DNA of 64,000 nucleotides from AV69 sp963742315 (GTDB lineage Bacteria > Verrucomicrobiota > Verrucomicrobiia > Chthoniobacterales > UBA10450). Where the stretch lies: assembly GCA_963742315.1 (NCBI GenBank), contig CAVULE010000003.1, forward strand, positions 372,001 through 436,000, in the 5' to 3' direction. This document shows, piece by piece, positions 32,069 to 41,143 of this stretch. The notes beneath the pieces were generated by a model. It made no database searches, was not told where the DNA came from, and worked only from the letters and a program-made list of their open reading frames with translations. Position numbers and translations under genes: made by a program. How positions within the stretch are numbered: position 1 is the stretch's first letter; the number at the start of each line of letters is the position of its first letter.

Positions 32069-32174
32069 ATCAACTCCTGCTCGTAATCATAATCCGGCTC
32101 GACCGGTTTCGATTACAATGAGCAGCCAGTCTGGAGATTGTCATATAAAGAACGGAACGACGGCTATGTGTCGG

Positions 32175-32222
32175 AAAGGCTAAAGAAGAAGATTAAGAAT
32201 ACGAATAAGATTAGGATTAAGC
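32175..32222. repeat. Quasi-periodic AAGATTAAG words between nuoH and nuoI
   Basis: The run is made of variants of AAGAAGAAGATTAAG, AATACGAATAAG and ATTAGGATTAAG. On the operon strand this is a pyrimidine-rich TTAATCTT series. It shows no fixed period. Function unknown; one of several such word-repeat spacers in the window. Confidence 0.5.
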
Positions 32223-32228
32223 CGTTGG

Positions 32229-33299
32229 TTATCGGTCGAAAAAGGGGATGATGGCGGCAGCGCAGAAAATGTTAACGAGCGCGATTTCGAAAAAGAAAAC
32301 CCAGCCCAGCCGCATCAACTGATCGTAGCGAAAACGGGGCAGAGTGAAGCGGACCCAGATAAATACAAAAAGGAGCGCCGTAATTTTAGCGAAGAAAACG
32401 AAAATGTTAATAAGACCAAAAAACCAGCCGCGGGAACCGTCGGGGATGCCGGGGAAATGCCAGCCTCCGAGAAAAAGGGTAACGATAATGGCAGACCCGG
32501 TGATCATGGCAGCATATTCCCCGAGAAAAAAGAGAGCGAACTTCATCGAGCCGTATTCGGTGTGATAGCCGCCGACTAATTCCGTTTCCGCTTCCGGGAG
32601 ATCGAATGGCAACCGGTTTGTTTCCGCGAATATGGCAATAACAAAGATAGTGAACGATATCCACATCGGAACAGCCAACAGCCAACCGAGCGGATTTTTC
32701 CAGTCACCGGCAAAGGGAAGTATCATCCAGCCATGATTAATCTGATATTGCACAACTTCCGTTAGCCGGAGATTGCCAACGAGAAGGAAAATCGGGATCA
32801 CGGCAAGACCTAACGAGAGTTCGTAAGCGATCATCTGCGAGCTCGAGCGCACTCCACCGAGGAAAGGATATTTCGAATTGGAGGCCCAGCCGGCAATAAC
32901 GATTCCGTAAACAGCGAGCGATGCGATCGCAAAAACGAATAGCACGCCGACGTTGATGTCCGCGATCACCATTGGCACACCAAAGAGAGTGCTGCCAAAC
33001 GGGACCACCGCGATGGTCGTAATGGCCGGCACCATCGCGAGACAGGGCGCGAGCCAGTAATAAAGTTTATTCACGTGGGCGGGCGTGAAATCTTCCTTGA
33101 GCAAAAATTTCATGGCGTCGGCGATCGGCTGAAACAGACCGGCAGGCCCGACCCGGTTCGGTCCGAGGCGGTCCTGAATCAACGCGCTGACTTTTCGCTC
33201 GGCATAGACCGCGTAAGAAACCATTGGCAAAATAACGAAAAAAACGATGCCAACGATTTTCAGCAGCGAAATCAGAATAAAGGAAACCGTCGGATTCAT
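32229..33299 (-). CDS. nuoH: NADH-quinone oxidoreductase subunit H
   Basis: Membrane subunit that forms the quinone site with NuoB and NuoD, 356 residues, eight helices. Signatures: ALIQDRLGPNRVGPAGLFQP, GWASNSKYPFLGGVRSSSQM and the acidic loop TNRLPFDLPEAETELVGGYH. The end MRLGWVFFFEIALVN is typical. Its ATG overlaps the nuoG stop by four bases. Confidence 0.97.
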   Translation of the reverse strand: MNPTVSFILISLLKIVGIVFFVILPMVSYAVYAERKVSALIQDRLGPNRVGPAGLFQPIADAMKFLLKEDFTPAHVNKLYYWLAPCLAMVPAITTIAVVPFGSTLFGVPMVIADINVGVLFVFAIASLAVYGIVIAGWASNSKYPFLGGVRSSSQMIAYELSLGLAVIPIFLLVGNLRLTEVVQYQINHGWMILPFAGDWKNPLGWLLAVPMWISFTIFVIAIFAETNRLPFDLPEAETELVGGYHTEYGSMKFALFFLGEYAAMITGSAIIVTLFLGGWHFPGIPDGSRGWFFGLINIFVFFAKITALLFVFIWVRFTLPRFRYDQLMRLGWVFFFEIALVNIFCAAAIIPFFDR

Positions 33300-35020
33300 T
33301 TTACTGCATGCAGCGGCGGCCGCTCAAAAAACTCCTCATCGCTTGGCTCGCCGGGAGGCGACGGGGTATCCGAACTCTCAGGCGTGGCCATCACTTTCAC
33401 GCCGAGATCGCCAATTTTGCTCAAGCTCAAGCCTGCCAGTGGCGGAAGCGATTCCGCCATTTGACGAAACACATCCTCGATCGAGCCCAGACCATTACTG
33501 CCGGTAAATTCCTGCAGGAGATCGCGCAAGATCTCCCAATCCTCGCGCGCCTGCCCCGGGGGGCGCACGGCCCGATTCAATCGCTGCAAACGGCCGCGAC
33601 CATTGATCATTGAGCCGCGTTTTTCGGCGTATGCGGCGGACGGAAGGATCGCAGTAGCGTGGGCGGTGGCGGCATTGCGCAAAATATTCATGGTGATGAA
33701 GGAGGGCAGCGTTTTCAGTTGCTCGAGGGTAATTCCAAATTCAGTCGGGTCTTCGCCGAGCACGATCAGCGCTTTAATGCGACCTTCCGCCACACTCGCG
33801 GCAATCGCCTGTAGATTCGCGCCGGTTTTGCCTTCCAACCCAAGGATAATTTTCGCGCCGTTCGTATTCGGATTGCGGTCCCGGCTGAGCAAAATGTCGT
33901 CCCCCTCCCCTTTTCTGGGAACAATATCTATGAATGAGACGTTTAACTCCTGGGCGAGACGCGCAGTCAGCCAGAGTTCCTCATTTGTCATCCGGCCCGA
34001 GGCAACGATGGCGATGTCCCAACCGGTGAAATGCCGCAGTTGCAAAGCGGTATGGGATATGACCGTCTTCCAATCAGCCGGTTGCAATTTGTCGCCAGAA
34101 AAAATTTCCGGCTCGAGCATCCGTTCAGGGCTCGTTAGGTATTCGAAATTGAGTCGGCCATAGTCGCACATCCAAACGGAATTAACGGCGACGTTTTCAC
34201 GCGGCGTCTGGCGGTAGATTACATCTTCGCGCGAGCCAATGATGGTATTGCAACCGGTCGCGCAACTTGTGCAAACACTTTTGGTTTCCTTCAAAAACCA
34301 AACGCGCATTTCAAACCGGAAGTGCGAAGAGGTAAGCGCGCCTACCGGACAGATGTCGACCGTGTTAAGCGAGTAGTTATTTTCGAGGCGCTTGTCCGGA
34401 TGCGCCGTCAGAGTCGTGTGGCCTCCCCGTTCGGTGAACCCAAGCACATCGTCCTTCGCTATTTCCTGACAAAAGCGAATACAGCGCGAGCAAAGGATGC
34501 AGCGCTCGTCATCGAGCGTGACGCGTGAACCGATCTGAACTCGTTTCGGTTTTTTGACCTTGTTTTCGAGAAACCTTGAGTCCGCGCGGCCATATTCGAC
34601 ACTGAATTCCTGGAGGCGACATTCGCCGGCCTGATCGCAGATAGGACAGTCCAGTGGATGATTGATGAGCAGAAATTCCATAACGCCACGGCGACATTCC
34701 TCCACCAGCGGCGAACTCGTGCGCACGCCCAGGCCTTCAGCGACATCCTGCGCGCAACAAATTTGCGGGCGCGGCATCCAGTTGATCACCGGCTTGCCAT
34801 CGGCACCCAATTCGAACTTCCGGTCCGGACCCATCCGGGGGAGGCCCATTTCGATCAGGCACATCCGGCAATTTCCGGGCGAGCTTAGCTTCGGATGGTA
34901 ACAGTAACGCGGAATGTAGATGCCGAGTTGCGCGCAAGCTTCAATCACTCGCGTGCCTTTCGGAAATTGATGCCAGACGCCATCGATCTGGACGTTGACT
35001 AACGGAGAGGTCTCAGCCAT
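33296..35020 (-). CDS. nuoG: NADH-quinone oxidoreductase subunit G
   Basis: Iron-sulfur subunit of the peripheral arm. From the ATG at 35020 it has 574 residues, much shorter than E. coli NuoG (about 900), so the molybdopterin-oxidoreductase-like region is reduced. N-terminal [2Fe-2S] ligands are in YIPRYCYHPKLSSPGNCRMC; then the His-liganded cluster in HPLDCPICDQAGECRLQ; then ERCILCSRCIRFCQEI for a [4Fe-4S]; and CTSCATGCNT for a further cluster, the N7-type position. The frame is open to 35047. Confidence 0.94.
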   Translation of the reverse strand: MAETSPLVNVQIDGVWHQFPKGTRVIEACAQLGIYIPRYCYHPKLSSPGNCRMCLIEMGLPRMGPDRKFELGADGKPVINWMPRPQICCAQDVAEGLGVRTSSPLVEECRRGVMEFLLINHPLDCPICDQAGECRLQEFSVEYGRADSRFLENKVKKPKRVQIGSRVTLDDERCILCSRCIRFCQEIAKDDVLGFTERGGHTTLTAHPDKRLENNYSLNTVDICPVGALTSSHFRFEMRVWFLKETKSVCTSCATGCNTIIGSREDVIYRQTPRENVAVNSVWMCDYGRLNFEYLTSPERMLEPEIFSGDKLQPADWKTVISHTALQLRHFTGWDIAIVASGRMTNEELWLTARLAQELNVSFIDIVPRKGEGDDILLSRDRNPNTNGAKIILGLEGKTGANLQAIAASVAEGRIKALIVLGEDPTEFGITLEQLKTLPSFITMNILRNAATAHATAILPSAAYAEKRGSMINGRGRLQRLNRAVRPPGQAREDWEILRDLLQEFTGSNGLGSIEDVFRQMAESLPPLAGLSLSKIGDLGVKVMATPESSDTPSPPGEPSDEEFFERPPLHAVK

Positions 35021-35196
35021 TGCTCCTACTCCTACCAGCTCCCTCACCTGGCGCTTCGCGTACGGTCCCCCACCCTGAGTCCCAATACACCCGCGACCTG
35101 TGTTCTCCTCTCCCAGTGGGAGAGGATGGAGGTGAGGGCAGGCGGCGTTTGATCAGCCTCCTGCTTATAATCGTAAGAGCACGAGGACGATTCATA
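35021..35196. repeat. Repeat-containing spacer between nuoF and nuoG
   Basis: CTCCTCTCCCAGTGGGAGAG (around 35103-35124) is a hairpin followed by GGTGAGGG and preceded by CCCTCACC at 35041, which gives a nested palindrome. The copy of GAGTCCCAATAC links it to the nuoJ spacer. No gene. Confidence 0.55.
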
Positions 35197-37209
35197 TCAA
35201 ATAGTCCCGGCGGTGCCGGCTTTTTCCCAACCGGGGTCGTGTGCCAGTGGAACCGTTGAGATTTTTCCCTTGGCGATGAGTTCCTCGGGTGTGTATTCCG
35301 GGGGCAATGGGGGTGGCGCTGATTTTTTTGCACGCGCGGCGAAATCTTCTGGAAATTTCTCGACAAAACTTTGGGTGGGCCAGGCGCAGGCCTCTCCGAA
35401 GGCACAGATGGTGCGACCGGCGATGTTATCCGCCACCGTTTTCAGAGTCCCTGGATCCTGCATCACACCGCCGCCGAGCAGCATTCGATCCGTAATTTTT
35501 TTCATCCAGAGCGCGCCTTCGCGGCAGGGAGTGCACTGTCCACACGATTCGTGCGCATAGAACTCGTTAATGTTGTTAAGGGCCCAAACCATGTCGCGTG
35601 AATCATCCAGCACAATGACCCCGCCAGAACCCGCCATCGAGCCGCAGGCGGCCAGTGAATCGAAGTCCATCGGAATTTCATCGATCGAAATTTCACGCTC
35701 TACAGTCGAACCATCCGACTGTTTGTCCTTTAATTTGAAGCGTTCGTCTGCGCGCAATACCTTGGCCGAACTTCCGCCGGGAATGACGGCTCGGAGTTGT
35801 CGCCCGAACTTCATCCCGCCCGCCATTTCATAGATCAATTGTCCCATCGTTACGGCGCCGACTTCGATCTCGAAGTAACCGGGGCGGACGACATCGCCGC
35901 TGACGCAGACAATCCGCGTGCCAGTATTGCCGGGCCGGCCGAGTCGCGAATATTCCGCGCCGCCCATCGCGATGATATGCTTCACATGACAGAGCGTTTC
36001 GACGTTATTGACAATCGTCGGGCACATATAGAGACCAAGCACCGCGGGAAAATAAGGTGGTTTGATCCGCGGGTAAGCGCGCTTGCCTTCGAGCGATTCG
36101 ATCAGTCCCGTTTCCTCACCGCAAATGTAGGCGCCGGCACCGCGATGAATGAAGACTTCGACGTCAAAGTTGGAACCGAGAATATTCTTACCCAGAAACT
36201 TCTTCGCCCGCGCTTCCTCGATGGCGCGCTCGAGGATCTTTGTGCCCTCGGGAAACTCGCCCCTTATATATATGTAAGCGGTGTGGACATTGAGGGCGTA
36301 ACAGGAAATCAAGATGCCCTCGAGCAGTTGGTGCGGATCCTGATGAATAATGTAACGATCCTTGAAGGTGCCAGGCTCCGACTCGTCGGCATTGCAAATC
36401 AGGTACACCGGCTTCTTCTCGTCCGGCTTAATAAAGCTCCACTTCACCCCGGTTGGGAAACCAGCGCCACCACGTCCGCGCAACGCCGAAGTCTTAACCT
36501 CGTTAAGAATGTCCGTCCGCGACATGGTAACGGCTTTTTTCAACTCCTGGTAGCCGCCATCATCGAGGTAACAATCAATGTCGGTCGTCCAATCCGGGCG
36601 GCCAATATTTTTGAAGACAAGCCGGTGCTCGAGAGGATGAGGCGAGGTCTGGATGTTGATGTTTAATCCGCTGCCCGGGCCCGACTCCGGTGTAACACGT
36701 ATTCGACCGAGAAAAAGATCGGCCACCGCGTTTGGATCGACGTTTTCGCGTAACTCGTCGTCCACCATGCAAACCGGGGCGGTGCCGCAGCTGGCCAGAC
36801 ACTCCACGAATTCGACGCTCACTTTTCCATCCTTGCTAACGAGAAATGGATCGTGAAGACCGTTAGATCCGCGCGCGATGCCCGCCGTCGCGCAAAGGTT
36901 TTCCATGACGCGATAGCTTCCGGCCATGGCACAACTAAGCGTCCGGCAAACGCGAATATGGGTTTTGCCGGCTCTTTTTTGCCGCAACATCGGATAAAAG
37001 GTCACCAATTCGAGAATGTTGATCGGTTGCAGCTCCAGCTTGTCCGCAATCCAATTAATCCCTTCGTCGCTGATGAAACCGAAACGTTCCTGCCAGAGAT
37101 GCAGTAATGGCAAAGCCGCGCTTCGTTTTCGCTCGGGCGGGTATTGAGCAATTGCAGCATCCACTTGCCGCTTTAATTCCGCCGGAATTTTCGTCGCGGT
37201 CGAAGCCAT
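35197..37209 (-). CDS. nuoEF: NuoE-NuoF fusion, NADH-binding subunit of complex I
   Basis: One 670-residue protein carries both flavoprotein subunits. Residues 1-180 are NuoE, with [2Fe-2S] ligands C88, C93, C137 and C141. Residues 200-640 are NuoF: the FMN/NADH loop RGRGGAGFPTG at 244-254, GAYICGEETGLIESLEG and the [4Fe-4S] N3 motif ESCGQCTPCREG with a distal Cys in RTICAFGEA. There is no stop or frameshift at the junction; a Gly/Pro-rich linker covers about 174-195. It oxidises NADH and passes electrons to NuoG. The C-terminal 50 residues are Pro-rich and extra. Confidence 0.95.
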   Translation of the reverse strand: MASTATKIPAELKRQVDAAIAQYPPERKRSAALPLLHLWQERFGFISDEGINWIADKLELQPINILELVTFYPMLRQKRAGKTHIRVCRTLSCAMAGSYRVMENLCATAGIARGSNGLHDPFLVSKDGKVSVEFVECLASCGTAPVCMVDDELRENVDPNAVADLFLGRIRVTPESGPGSGLNINIQTSPHPLEHRLVFKNIGRPDWTTDIDCYLDDGGYQELKKAVTMSRTDILNEVKTSALRGRGGAGFPTGVKWSFIKPDEKKPVYLICNADESEPGTFKDRYIIHQDPHQLLEGILISCYALNVHTAYIYIRGEFPEGTKILERAIEEARAKKFLGKNILGSNFDVEVFIHRGAGAYICGEETGLIESLEGKRAYPRIKPPYFPAVLGLYMCPTIVNNVETLCHVKHIIAMGGAEYSRLGRPGNTGTRIVCVSGDVVRPGYFEIEVGAVTMGQLIYEMAGGMKFGRQLRAVIPGGSSAKVLRADERFKLKDKQSDGSTVEREISIDEIPMDFDSLAACGSMAGSGGVIVLDDSRDMVWALNNINEFYAHESCGQCTPCREGALWMKKITDRMLLGGGVMQDPGTLKTVADNIAGRTICAFGEACAWPTQSFVEKFPEDFAARAKKSAPPPLPPEYTPEELIAKGKISTVPLAHDPGWEKAGTAGTI

Positions 37210-37222
37210 AACAATCGGTCGC

Positions 37223-37501
37223 CTACTTGGGAAGCGTGCTCGATTTCGCCGTTACCTTGTCGTCCTTAAACAACACCGTCACCGCGCCATTGGGTTGGCG
37301 ATAAAGATAGGTTGTGCGTTTAAGCAGCATAAAATCCTTGGTTTCGACAGCCGTCGGCGGACCAAGAATGGATTCCACCTGTTTCTTGCTCATTCCTTCG
37401 GTCACCTGGTCGACATTGGCCTGGGTAAGACGCTGCCCGCTGCATGAAAAGAACAACGCGCTAACGAGAAGCAGGATAATCCGGAGGCGAGCGCTCTTCA
37501 T
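37223..37501 (-). CDS. BamE/SmpA-like lipoprotein, second of a tandem pair
   Basis: A 92-residue protein with leader IILLLVSALFFSCSG, a likely lipobox before Cys. The mature part has the small BamE/OmlA fold pattern: VDQVTEGMSKKQVESILGPP and a pair of strands TTYLYRQPNGAVTVLF. It starts within the stop of its upstream paralog (ATGA) and lies 13 bases before nuoEF. The two share the GMxKxQVExILGPPT motif. A link to complex I is positional only. Confidence 0.82.
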   Translation of the reverse strand: MKSARLRIILLLVSALFFSCSGQRLTQANVDQVTEGMSKKQVESILGPPTAVETKDFMLLKRTTYLYRQPNGAVTVLFKDDKVTAKSSTLPK

Positions 37502-37785
37502 TGCGTGCCAAGATTGGTGTCCTTGCCGTCCACCTCGTCGTTCTTAAACGTAATCTGGGCGAACTTCGGTCCGTCTTCGTAACGCCAGATCGTCTTTTTG
37601 AAGATGAGCATGTCTTTAGTCTCCATCGACGTCGGCGGACCCAAAATCTTTTCCACCTGTGCCTTGTTCATGCCCGTCGTGATCTGGTTATAATTGTCGA
37701 GCGTCAGCTTCGATCCGGTCACGACATTGCGGTTGCACGCCGCCAAAACCAGGATCGCCAAGAAAACTGCAGAGATTACTTTCAT
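37498..37785 (-). CDS. BamE/SmpA-like lipoprotein, first of a tandem pair
   Basis: From the ATG at 37785, which overlaps the nuoD stop in an ATGA, the protein has 95 residues; a start at 37794 is also open. FLAILVLAAC is a good lipobox. It shares ITTGMNKAQVEKILGPPTSM and the WRYEDG strand with its downstream paralog. BamE-like proteins usually sit in the outer membrane; a soluble assembly role is not excluded. Translational coupling to nuoD implies regulation with complex I. Confidence 0.83.
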   Translation of the reverse strand: MKVISAVFLAILVLAACNRNVVTGSKLTLDNYNQITTGMNKAQVEKILGPPTSMETKDMLIFKKTIWRYEDGPKFAQITFKNDEVDGKDTNLGTQ

Positions 37786-39053
37786 CGATCGCATTCTCCC
37801 ATTACGAAGTCTAAACTGCCTAAAACCGCCACCACATCACTCATCATGCAACCCGGCAGCAATTCTGGCAGGATGCTGAGGTTGACAAACGATGGCGCGC
37901 GGATTTTGAGCCGGTGCGGTACACCACCGCCGCGGCTATTGATGTAAAAACCGAGCTCGCCCTTCGGATTCTCCGCCGCGAAGTAAATTTCGCCTGGCGG
38001 CGCTTTTAAACCCTCGGTCACGACAATGAAATGGTGAATCAACTCTTCCATCTTTGTCATGACCCGCGCTTTCGGCGGCAGCATATTTTTCCAATCCGCT
38101 ACGTTAATCGGACCACTTGGCAATTTGTCGATCACCTGCCATAAAATTTTGGCGCTTTGCCGCATCTCCTCGATCCGAACTAAATAGCGATCGTAGCAGT
38201 CGCCTGTCGCACCGGTCACTACCTCGAAGTCATATTGATCGTAATCGAGATAAGGATGCTTCCGCCGCAAATCGTGTTCGATGCCGCTGCCACGTAGATT
38301 TGGGCCCGAAAGGGCATACGCAATGGCGCGATCACGCGGAATTATTCCGATATCGCGGGTGCGATCGACAAAAATGCGATTGCGGGTGAGGAGATTGTCG
38401 CATTCATCGAGCTTCGGGCCAAACTTCTCGAGGAATTTTCCCAATTGCGGAATGAAATTCGCCGGCAAATCGCGAATCTGTCCGCCAACGCGAGTGTAAC
38501 TGGTAGTGAAACGCGCGCCGGTCAGCAATTCAGACAAGTCATAGATTTTCTCGCGTTCCTCAAAAGTGTAAAGGAACACGGTCATCGCGCCGAGATCGAG
38601 AGCCATCGCGCCTAGTCCCATAAGGTGGGAGGAAATGCGGGAGAGTTCGCAGCAGATCACGCGAATGGCTTTGCCCCGTGGCGGTATTTCCCAGCCCATC
38701 AATTTCTCCACCGCCAGGGCGTAAGCGACATTGTTGGACAGCGGGGCGAGGTAATCGAGGCGGTCGGTGTAAGGAACAAACTGATTGTACTGCATGTTCT
38801 CTGCGATTTTTTCGTCACCGCGATGCAGGAAACCGACGTCCGGCGTCGCCTTGGTAATGATTTCACCATCGAGTTCGAGCACGAGTCGCAACACTCCGTG
38901 AGTGGCTGGGTGCGACGGTCCCATGTTGAGCACCATCTTTTCGCCGATGTCATCTCCCGATTGCTCAGCTTGTTGATTGCGCATCGCCGCGTCCGCCGCG
39001 ACCACGCGAGTGACCGGATCAGGATTTTCAATTTCGCGCGTGGTAAAAGGCAT
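37782..39053 (-). CDS. nuoD: NADH-quinone oxidoreductase subunit D
   Basis: The 49-kDa-type subunit of complex I, 423 residues, forming the quinone pocket. Signatures: LNMGPSHPATHGVLRLVLEL, VGFLHRGDEKIAENMQY, YTDRLDYLAPLSNN and GEIYFAAENPKGELGFY. The C-terminal PSFVNLSILPELLPGCMMSD and VMGECDR are as in other bacteria. The first 35 residues are extra compared with many homologues. It is the first gene of the cluster; nuoA, nuoB and nuoC do not precede it. Confidence 0.97.
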   Translation of the reverse strand: MPFTTREIENPDPVTRVVAADAAMRNQQAEQSGDDIGEKMVLNMGPSHPATHGVLRLVLELDGEIITKATPDVGFLHRGDEKIAENMQYNQFVPYTDRLDYLAPLSNNVAYALAVEKLMGWEIPPRGKAIRVICCELSRISSHLMGLGAMALDLGAMTVFLYTFEEREKIYDLSELLTGARFTTSYTRVGGQIRDLPANFIPQLGKFLEKFGPKLDECDNLLTRNRIFVDRTRDIGIIPRDRAIAYALSGPNLRGSGIEHDLRRKHPYLDYDQYDFEVVTGATGDCYDRYLVRIEEMRQSAKILWQVIDKLPSGPINVADWKNMLPPKARVMTKMEELIHHFIVVTEGLKAPPGEIYFAAENPKGELGFYINSRGGGVPHRLKIRAPSFVNLSILPELLPGCMMSDVVAVLGSLDFVMGECDR

Positions 39054-39456
39054 GGCGAGGGCGTGTGTTTATGCTCGCGAGTCGCGTCGCGCGCGCAAGC
39101 GCAAAAGGTCGAAGTTAGGAATCCGGGGAACCGAGCGATCCTCCGGGCAAAACCGAAGTTTGCCCCGGAACCTTTGACCGGCACTTTGAGGCGGCCGCTT
39201 GATCCGATTGCGCTCTGCTTTATCGGGCAAGTGCGCGCACGGGTTGACCCGGGGAGCAAAGGCGACTGACCTTTACCGAGAAAATCAGACGAATGTTGAG
39301 GGACCTCTTAGAGACCATGGGAACTAGAAATCAAGGACTTACAGCGGCGAAGGGCCAGCCCCCACCGATTTTCCTTCACCGCGGATGGGGCTTTGCTATA
39401 ATTTCTATAGGCTAAAAGCAACCGCCCCCTCAAAGGCAGCAGTTTCGTCCCACTTT
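39054..39456. promoter_or_regulatory. Divergent promoter region of nuo cluster and small secreted protein gene
   Basis: No gene. On the + strand TATAAT at 39397-39402 lies 16 bases after TTCACC (39375-39380), a fair sigma-70-type promoter for the gene at 39457. A hairpin with GGGCAAA and TTTGCCC arms (39145-39165) lies in the presumed nuo leader. I cannot identify the nuo promoter itself. Confidence 0.5.
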
Positions 39457-39900
39457 ATGAAAACTCGCATCGCCCACCATGTCGCGATCTATCTTTTTAT
39501 CGCCCTCACCGGCTATGGCATTGGCGCTTGTCGCCAGAACGTAACGCTTAATCCCAGCGAAGACGATCTCATCGTTCTCAACGGTTGCGTCGTCTCGGCC
39601 TGCAACTATCTGGCAGCGGTAAAAACCCAACACACCCTAGAGCAAAACTTTTGGGCGAAAATTCTTCTGGTCCGTTATGCCAACCATCCCGCTGGTCACG
39701 CCTATTGCGTTTGGGAAACGGACGGCACGATCTACGGATACGACCGCAACGCTGGTGGGTTCCCTATTCCGGTTTACACCCGGGACGCAGAGTCGATCGC
39801 GATTATTTTGGCTAAGGAATTATCGAGGCATCTTAAAGAAAACCTCTCAGTGAGCCACGCGGATTTCGTCGAGCCGTCGACCAAGGTGCAGCGCTTCTAG
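39457..39900 (+). CDS. Hypothetical secreted protein with Cys-His-Asp pattern
   Basis: From ATG 39457 a 147-residue protein with a leader AIYLFIALTGYGIGACRQ, probably a lipoprotein or exported. The mature part has a Cys in VSACNYLAAVK, a His in HPAGHAYCVW and an Asp in IYGYDRNAGG. That order and spacing recall papain/transglutaminase-like folds, so a cysteine-hydrolase role is possible but unproven. The frame is open to 39385 across the promoter. It is a single gene with its own promoter-like sequence. Confidence 0.65.
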   Translation: MKTRIAHHVAIYLFIALTGYGIGACRQNVTLNPSEDDLIVLNGCVVSACNYLAAVKTQHTLEQNFWAKILLVRYANHPAGHAYCVWETDGTIYGYDRNAGGFPIPVYTRDAESIAIILAKELSRHLKENLSVSHADFVEPSTKVQRF

Positions 39901-40006
39901 ACATTTACACAAGGTAAAAGGGCAAGTTTCGGTTCCCGCCGCCTCGTACCGCTGGCCTCTCTCCTCGTGCAGGAAAGAGAGTTAAGGTACGAATCCCGTG
40001 AGGGGG

Positions 40007-40612
40007 TTAACGGGTGTCAGGCTTCGCATCGGTCCACTTCTTCTTTTCAAACGCCTTTCGCCCGGAGCCAACTTCAAACATCTCAAAGTCGGTTGGGTTC
40101 TGCTGATAATATTTTTGATGATACTCTTCCGCTTGCCAGAATTTCATCGACGGCAAAATCTCAGTTACAATCGGTTTGTCGAACCGGCCAGAGGCCGCCA
40201 GCTTTGCCTTTGATGCTTCCGCGATCTTTCGCTCTTCAGCGTTCTGCACAAAGATGGCGGCGCGATAACTCGGTCCAATATCGGTGAACTGGCCGTCGGA
40301 TTGCGTGGGATTGATCTGCCGCCAATAAATATCGAGTAGCTGGTCGAAATTGATCTTAGCGGGATCGTAGGTGACTTCGATGGACTCGCGATAATTTGTC
40401 TTTTCGGAGCCGACAAGTGCGTAGGTCGGATTCGGCTCCGTTCCCCCACAGTAGCCGACGACAGTTTTGATTACACCGGGTGCTTTATCGAAGGCGGGTT
40501 GGATACACCAGAAGCAGCCGCCGGCGAAGACAGCGGTGCGCGTTTGCGGGAGTGGATCGGCCAGAAGCAGCTGCGCCAGGAAAATATGAGCCAGCAGGAT
40601 GAGGCGTTTCAT
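40007..40612 (-). CDS. msrA: Peptide methionine sulfoxide reductase MsrA, exported form
   Basis: Reduces the S-epimer of methionine sulfoxide in proteins. The active-site motif is GGCFWC with catalytic C33 and a further C36. Substrate-pocket features: VGYCGGTEPNPTYALVGS and TDIGPSYRAAIF, where the family usually has QYRS. A leader LILLAHIFLAQLLLADP suggests export to the periplasm. Length 201 is normal. The resolving Cys is not certain; C56 in GYCGG may serve. Confidence 0.93.
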   Translation of the reverse strand: MKRLILLAHIFLAQLLLADPLPQTRTAVFAGGCFWCIQPAFDKAPGVIKTVVGYCGGTEPNPTYALVGSEKTNYRESIEVTYDPAKINFDQLLDIYWRQINPTQSDGQFTDIGPSYRAAIFVQNAEERKIAEASKAKLAASGRFDKPIVTEILPSMKFWQAEEYHQKYYQQNPTDFEMFEVGSGRKAFEKKKWTDAKPDTR

Positions 40613-40772
40613 GGCGAATTAGACAGCGCGTGAGCGGGAATGTTTCAAGCAAGGGCTGGCGTCCAAACCGACCCTGCTGCCGCTGCCAAAGCAGAGACGG
40701 TCCAGCCGAGGCGCCAGGTAACAACGTCTCCAGAGAATGCAACAGTGAGAATCGACTCCGGCTTTCAGCGAC

Positions 40773-41120
40773 TCACAAGTTTGGAAAATTCTCGCTAGGC
40801 TTGAGCCAGGAGATATCCGGCGTCAGGCCTTGCGCGCGAGCCGTGTTATACAGCGAAACCATCTTGTCCACGACGGCGTGCAGGGCGTCGCCCTCGCTAT
40901 CGCCGTCATCAACATGGGCGGCCGGCGCCGGAGCCGCGACCTGCGGGATTGACAGATCGTGGCTTCGCCGCACCACAATTCTGCCGGAATGGAGCGGGCG
41001 ATAAAGCCGTAGAATAATTTCGGTCGGAATATCGCGGAGGCGAAATCGAAACTCCGAAGTGAACATCATGGGCTCTCGCACCGCAGGATCGGTAAGTGCT
41101 TCTTCCCTGCTCCAGCTCAT
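40773..41120 (-). CDS. Hypothetical protein, divergent to trmB
   Basis: A protein of about 115 residues (ATG 41120, or 41129), without signal or membrane segment. It has an N-terminal basic part FRFRLRDIPTEIILRLYRPL, a low-complexity PAPAAHVDDGDSEGD centre and a helical C-terminal half ALHAVVDKMVSLYNTARAQG. The length of open frame and composition suggest coding. No family recognised. Confidence 0.5.
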   Translation of the reverse strand: MSWSREEALTDPAVREPMMFTSEFRFRLRDIPTEIILRLYRPLHSGRIVVRRSHDLSIPQVAAPAPAAHVDDGDSEGDALHAVVDKMVSLYNTARAQGLTPDISWLKPSENFPNL

Positions 41121-41143
41121 GGATAGCAATTTAATCCGGGACG

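Noticed and set aside
38699..39259. 186-codon minus-strand frame reaching upstream of nuoD, considered as a nuoC end
   Set aside because: It overlaps nuoD out of phase and has no NuoC motifs; the spacer shows no NuoC-like sequence in any frame.
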